DNA from: a bacterium
Lineage (GTDB): Bacteria > Patescibacteriota > Patescibacteriia > UBA9934 > GWF2-40-263
NCBI GenBank assembly: GCA_020052445.1
Contig: JAGVPA010000023.1
Span: 1 to 61,754 of the forward strand
DNA: 61,754 nucleotides
Direction: 5' to 3'
Shown one piece after another: positions 59,682 to 61,754 of the stretch. Numbering within the stretch: the stretch's first letter is position 1; every line of letters starts with the position of its first letter. The position numbers were made by a program, and so were the translations under genes. Below the pieces are notes generated by a model, which had not been told where the DNA came from, searched no databases, and worked only from the letters and a program-made list of their open reading frames with translations.

Positions 59682-59710
59682 AGTATAGCAATACCCCTTA
59701 AAAAACGCAA
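59682..59710 (-). promoter_or_regulatory. Sigma70-type promoter of the tuf / S10-spc operon
   Basis: Minus strand TTGCGT, 17-nt spacer, TATACT (59682-59687), followed by TGTTGCCG. The predicted leader is ~100 nt and AT-rich. Confidence 0.75.
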
Positions 59711-59730
59711 GGGGGTAACCTTTCCACAGG

Positions 59731-60390
59731 TTATTCCACCGGTTCCAGGTAGAACTGCTCCTCACCAAGGTCCTCATTTTCATCGATTTTTTTGGAATTT
59801 TCTGGAATTTCTGGAGTGATTGGGGTGGATTGAGGTGGTTGGGGTTCAACTTTGGGTAATTCTACGACCCCTGAAGGGGTCTGGGAGGGTTTTGAGGAAA
59901 TTGGGGAGGGTTTTCCGAACTTTTCTTCGATGGTTTTTCTTTCGGCTTCGCCGAAAGATTCTGGGTTCCAGGTTTGGGCGTTATCGCCGGCGGGTGGCAT
60001 GACGGACCAGATATCGGATGGCGGAGGTTCGACAGTCGTTTTTTTTGCTTCAGATTCGGAAGGCTGACTTGATTCGGTCGGTTTATCCGATTCGGGCACA
60101 ATACCGGTATAAAATTCCTCTGGAATTTTCCAATTTGGGTCAAAATCGTCTATTTTTTCAGCGTATTCATCCTCTTCATCGTCGTCATCAAAATCATACT
60201 TATCAAATTCGTCACCACAATTAAAATCATCAGAAAAATCGACGTCTGGAGGTGTCAGGGTGTCGGCCAACTTCTCATAGGCCTCCAAACCCATAAGAAC
60301 ATAGGCATCTTCCCCGTTCGGATCGGTCACCACTAGCCGATCGCCGGTGCGACGAACAAGATTTAAAAGTCGTTTAAATTGATGATCCAT
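59731..60390 (-). CDS. Phd/YefM-like N-terminal domain with acidic, proline-rich tail
   Basis: 219 residues. Residues 1-45 (FKRLLNLVRRTGDRLVVTDPNGEDAYVLMGLEAYEKLAD) look like the antitoxin/DNA-binding fold of the Phd/YefM family. Then comes a strongly acidic run (DFDDDDEEDEYAEKIDDFD) and a Pro/Ser/Glu-rich disordered tail to the end. No toxin gene is next to it. It might be a membrane- or DNA-associated regulator; function is not known. It lies upstream of tuf but outside its promoter. Confidence 0.6.
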   Translation of the reverse strand: MDHQFKRLLNLVRRTGDRLVVTDPNGEDAYVLMGLEAYEKLADTLTPPDVDFSDDFNCGDEFDKYDFDDDDEEDEYAEKIDDFDPNWKIPEEFYTGIVPESDKPTESSQPSESEAKKTTVEPPPSDIWSVMPPAGDNAQTWNPESFGEAERKTIEEKFGKPSPISSKPSQTPSGVVELPKVEPQPPQSTPITPEIPENSKKIDENEDLGEEQFYLEPVE

Positions 60391-60431
60391 ATTAAGGCCA
60401 TTTTGACGGTTTAAAAGAGTACTGTCAAGCG

Positions 60432-60464
60432 CAAAAACACCCGCGGCCTTTGTGAGTGTTTTTG
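60432..60464. terminator. Terminator-like hairpin
   Basis: CAAAAACAC ... GTGTTTTTG with a 15-nt loop, just upstream of the Phd-like gene on its strand. Confidence 0.6.
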
Positions 60465-60488
60465 TTAACAGAAGTGTGAAAGAAACAA

Positions 60489-60519
60489 AAAAAGACTGTC
60501 GAAAATTGACAGTCTTTTT
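60489..60519. terminator. Terminator of the 60.5-60.9 kb gene
   Basis: AAAAAGACTGTC-GAAAATT-GACAGTCTTTTT, 11 nt after the stop on the minus strand. Confidence 0.8.
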
Positions 60520-60530
60520 AATTTTGAAAA

Positions 60531-60863
60531 TTACCTAATTAGTTGACGTCCTTCGCAATTTTCGTTATCTAATTCTCTTTGTTCATCGTAATAATCGATT
60601 GTGCTTTGTGCCGCCTCTTGTAAGCTACCAAATCCTTTCTCTTTTTGAGTTTGATGATGAGGTGTCCTCCATTCCACTTTTCCTGTCGAATCGTCTACAT
60701 TTCTTTCAAAACCTGAAAAAAATCTTCCATCTTTTTCTTGGACAACACCAACATATGTTTTTCTTTCCCCACGCAAAATTTTATAAACAGAAGGCCTGCT
60801 ATCACCATAAGGCGTTAATGAAACATCCCTGCCTTTTGAATCTTTAAATGAAATTGGTTCCAT
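60531..60863 (-). CDS. Small hypothetical protein
   Basis: 110 residues, soluble, charged; beta-rich start (ISFKDSKGRDVSLTPYG) and a helical end (LQEAAQSTIDYYDEQREL). No domain recognised. ATG at 60863 is used; a TTG two codons earlier is the other choice. It has its own terminator. Confidence 0.6.
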   Translation of the reverse strand: MEPISFKDSKGRDVSLTPYGDSRPSVYKILRGERKTYVGVVQEKDGRFFSGFERNVDDSTGKVEWRTPHHQTQKEKGFGSLQEAAQSTIDYYDEQRELDNENCEGRQLIR

Positions 60864-60869
60864 AGACAA

Positions 60870-61067
60870 TAAACTTAGTTTTTAAAACTAATCCCATTTT
60901 ATCCCCCACTATTTTTACAAGAAAGTTATCAACAGGTTGAGTGGAACAAGAAAACACCTGCATTTTATTGCGAGTGTTTTTTAAAAATGATTCTCTGCCG
61001 GCAGAGCCGGTAGTTTCGTGAAAGCCCGGATCATACGCAATAGTGGGTATTTCCCAATCACGATATA
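60870..61067. other. Intergenic region before the insertion sequence
   Basis: Holds an AAAACAC..GTGTTTTTT hairpin (60950-60980) and, to its right, GGCAGAGCCGG and a TATAAT (61062-61067) likely belonging to the insertion sequence. No gene seen. A lone TTATCAACA resembles a DnaA box but has no partners. Confidence 0.4.
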
Positions 61068-61100
61068 ATGGAATCGTTAGTCAATAACGATTTTTGTTTT

Positions 61101-61505
61101 ATGCAAATAACAAAGGAGATTTTTGATCTCATTTTTCCTCAAGGCACATCAGAATGGTTTGAACTCACGGAAGGCAGAAGTGATGAAAATAATGTCTACA
61201 TCACCTTGGAAGAAAAAGATATTCCACCGCTTTCAAAAACCAATAAAAATAAAAAAATTATTGCCAGAAAATTTCATAACATAACCATCACCGATTTTCC
61301 TTTGCGTGGCAAAAGAACCCAGCTCATCATCAGACGGCGTTACTGGAAAATCGAGGGAGAAAAAGAATATCTGAAACGCGATATTCAACTCGCTTTTCCA
61401 GGCACTCAACTTGAAATCGAGTTTGCCAATTTTTTAAAAGAAACGTGTGGAGGAAACAGCGACCTCGCTCTCCTCTGTCGCGATGTCTCAATGCCTCCCG
61501 ATTAA
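61101..61505 (+). CDS. ISAon1-type transposase, N-terminal region
   Basis: 134 residues from the ATG at 61101; an ATG at 61068 overlaps the TATAAT box. Pattern EIFDLIFPQGTSEWFEL, EEKDIPP, KFHNITITDFPLRGKRTQLIIRRRYW and RDIQLAFPGTQLEIEFANFLKE fit the ISAon1 N-terminal domain. The frame overlaps the following transposase frame by ~20 nt in the +1 direction, as known for this group. It may be made as a separate protein or by frameshifting. Confidence 0.7.
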   Translation: MQITKEIFDLIFPQGTSEWFELTEGRSDENNVYITLEEKDIPPLSKTNKNKKIIARKFHNITITDFPLRGKRTQLIIRRRYWKIEGEKEYLKRDIQLAFPGTQLEIEFANFLKETCGGNSDLALLCRDVSMPPD

Positions 61506-61754
61506 AGAATTTGAAAAACAATACAAAGATCGTCTGAGCGACTTTAAAGATTGGGATCAAAAAGATCATGCCGACAAATGGATTCTTTTTGAAAATAACC
61601 TTGGTCCAAATCTCAGTATTGATGAGGTCGCCGTCACTAAAGATGAGCTTTATACCATCCTGACGAATAAAGCGGCCAAGGGTGGCAAGGGAGCTTTGGT
61701 GGCCATTGTGGCCGGTACTAAAACCTGCGAAGTCGTTGAGGTTTTAAACAAAAT
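61483..61754 (+). CDS. ISAon1-type transposase, catalytic part (truncated by window end)
   Basis: Starts ATG at 61483 in the +1 frame relative to the N-terminal gene; at least 90 residues to the window end. FENNLGPNLSIDEVAVTKDEL carries the first catalytic Asp of the DDE nuclease (SIDE). TILTNKAAKGGKGALVAIVAGTK follows, typical of ISL3-related transposases. Incomplete at the right edge. Confidence 0.75.
   Translation, partial: MSQCLPIKEFEKQYKDRLSDFKDWDQKDHADKWILFENNLGPNLSIDEVAVTKDELYTILTNKAAKGGKGALVAIVAGTKTCEVVEVLNK

Larger units (their letters stand above)
60985..61754 (+). mobile_element. Left part of an ISAon1-like (ISL3-related) insertion sequence
   Basis: Two overlapping reading frames characteristic of the group, cut by the window end. 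The left boundary is not defined; it is placed near the GC-rich CTGCCGGCAGAGCCGG stretch before the transposase promoter. The terminal inverted repeat cannot be confirmed without the right end. Confidence 0.6.

Noticed and set aside
60915-60930. DnaA box TTATCAACA
   Set aside because: A single near-match without partners, AT-rich unwinding element or dnaA gene.
1-61754. UGA recoding as in Gracilibacteria/Absconditabacteria
   Set aside because: Genes such as the RelA/SpoT homologue end at TGA at the expected length, and conserved proteins contain no internal TGA.

Overview
The window looks like a chromosomal segment of a Candidate Phyla Radiation / Patescibacteria organism, probably of a parcubacterial type; the exact lineage cannot be fixed without a search. 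Support comes from the compact AT-leaning sequence, a S10-spc ribosomal operon with no L30 gene between S5 and L15, an aspartyl-tRNA synthetase lacking its usual insertion domain, many short hypothetical proteins, and large palindromic intergenic elements. TGA is used as a stop codon.

Layout. 0-20 kb: radC fused to the start of a C5 DNA methyltransferase, rpsU, hisS and lepB on the minus strand; a small, composition-distinct patch with an HNH-like gene and frame-broken coding; tRNA-Val; then a plus-strand run of LCP cell-wall ligase, der, pth, dprA, a PLP enzyme and topA, a RelA/SpoT homologue, and parA-parB. 20-31 kb: three tRNAs, a YdjM-like membrane protein and an accessory region with a glycosyltransferase, a SAM methyltransferase, a Type III restriction-modification pair, a small toxin-like gene broken at a 10-bp tandem repeat, and a Fic AMP-transferase flanked by 23-bp direct repeats. 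31-42 kb: dacA, scpB-scpA, bacterial-type aspS, a beta-propeller-like secreted protein, asnS, an archaeal-type aspS, gatB-gatA-gatC and tRNA-Asn. 42-47 kb: a small GC-richer gene, recO, ruvX, map, adk and a MopE-like lipoprotein set into the usual secY-adk junction. 47-59.6 kb: secY through rpsJ and tuf, driven by a good promoter. 59.6-61.7 kb: a Phd-like acidic protein, a small hypothetical gene, and the left part of an ISAon1-like insertion sequence cut by the window edge.

How the genes work together. The 31-42 kb block brings together everything needed to make Asn-tRNA by two routes: direct charging (AsnS), and mischarging plus amidation (archaeal-type AspS with GatCAB), with the tRNA-Asn gene next to gatC. 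The ribosomal operon has gaps of 1-12 nt except at three junctions, where a 122-nt hairpin of one repeat family fills a gap of 135-141 nt; different palindromic fillers occupy the parA/parB, scpA/scpB, aspS/scpA and der/pth junctions. This set of intra-operon hairpin spacers is the most system-like novelty seen. The 24-30 kb accessory region reads as a small defence or toxin island with features suggestive of phase variation and module insertion.
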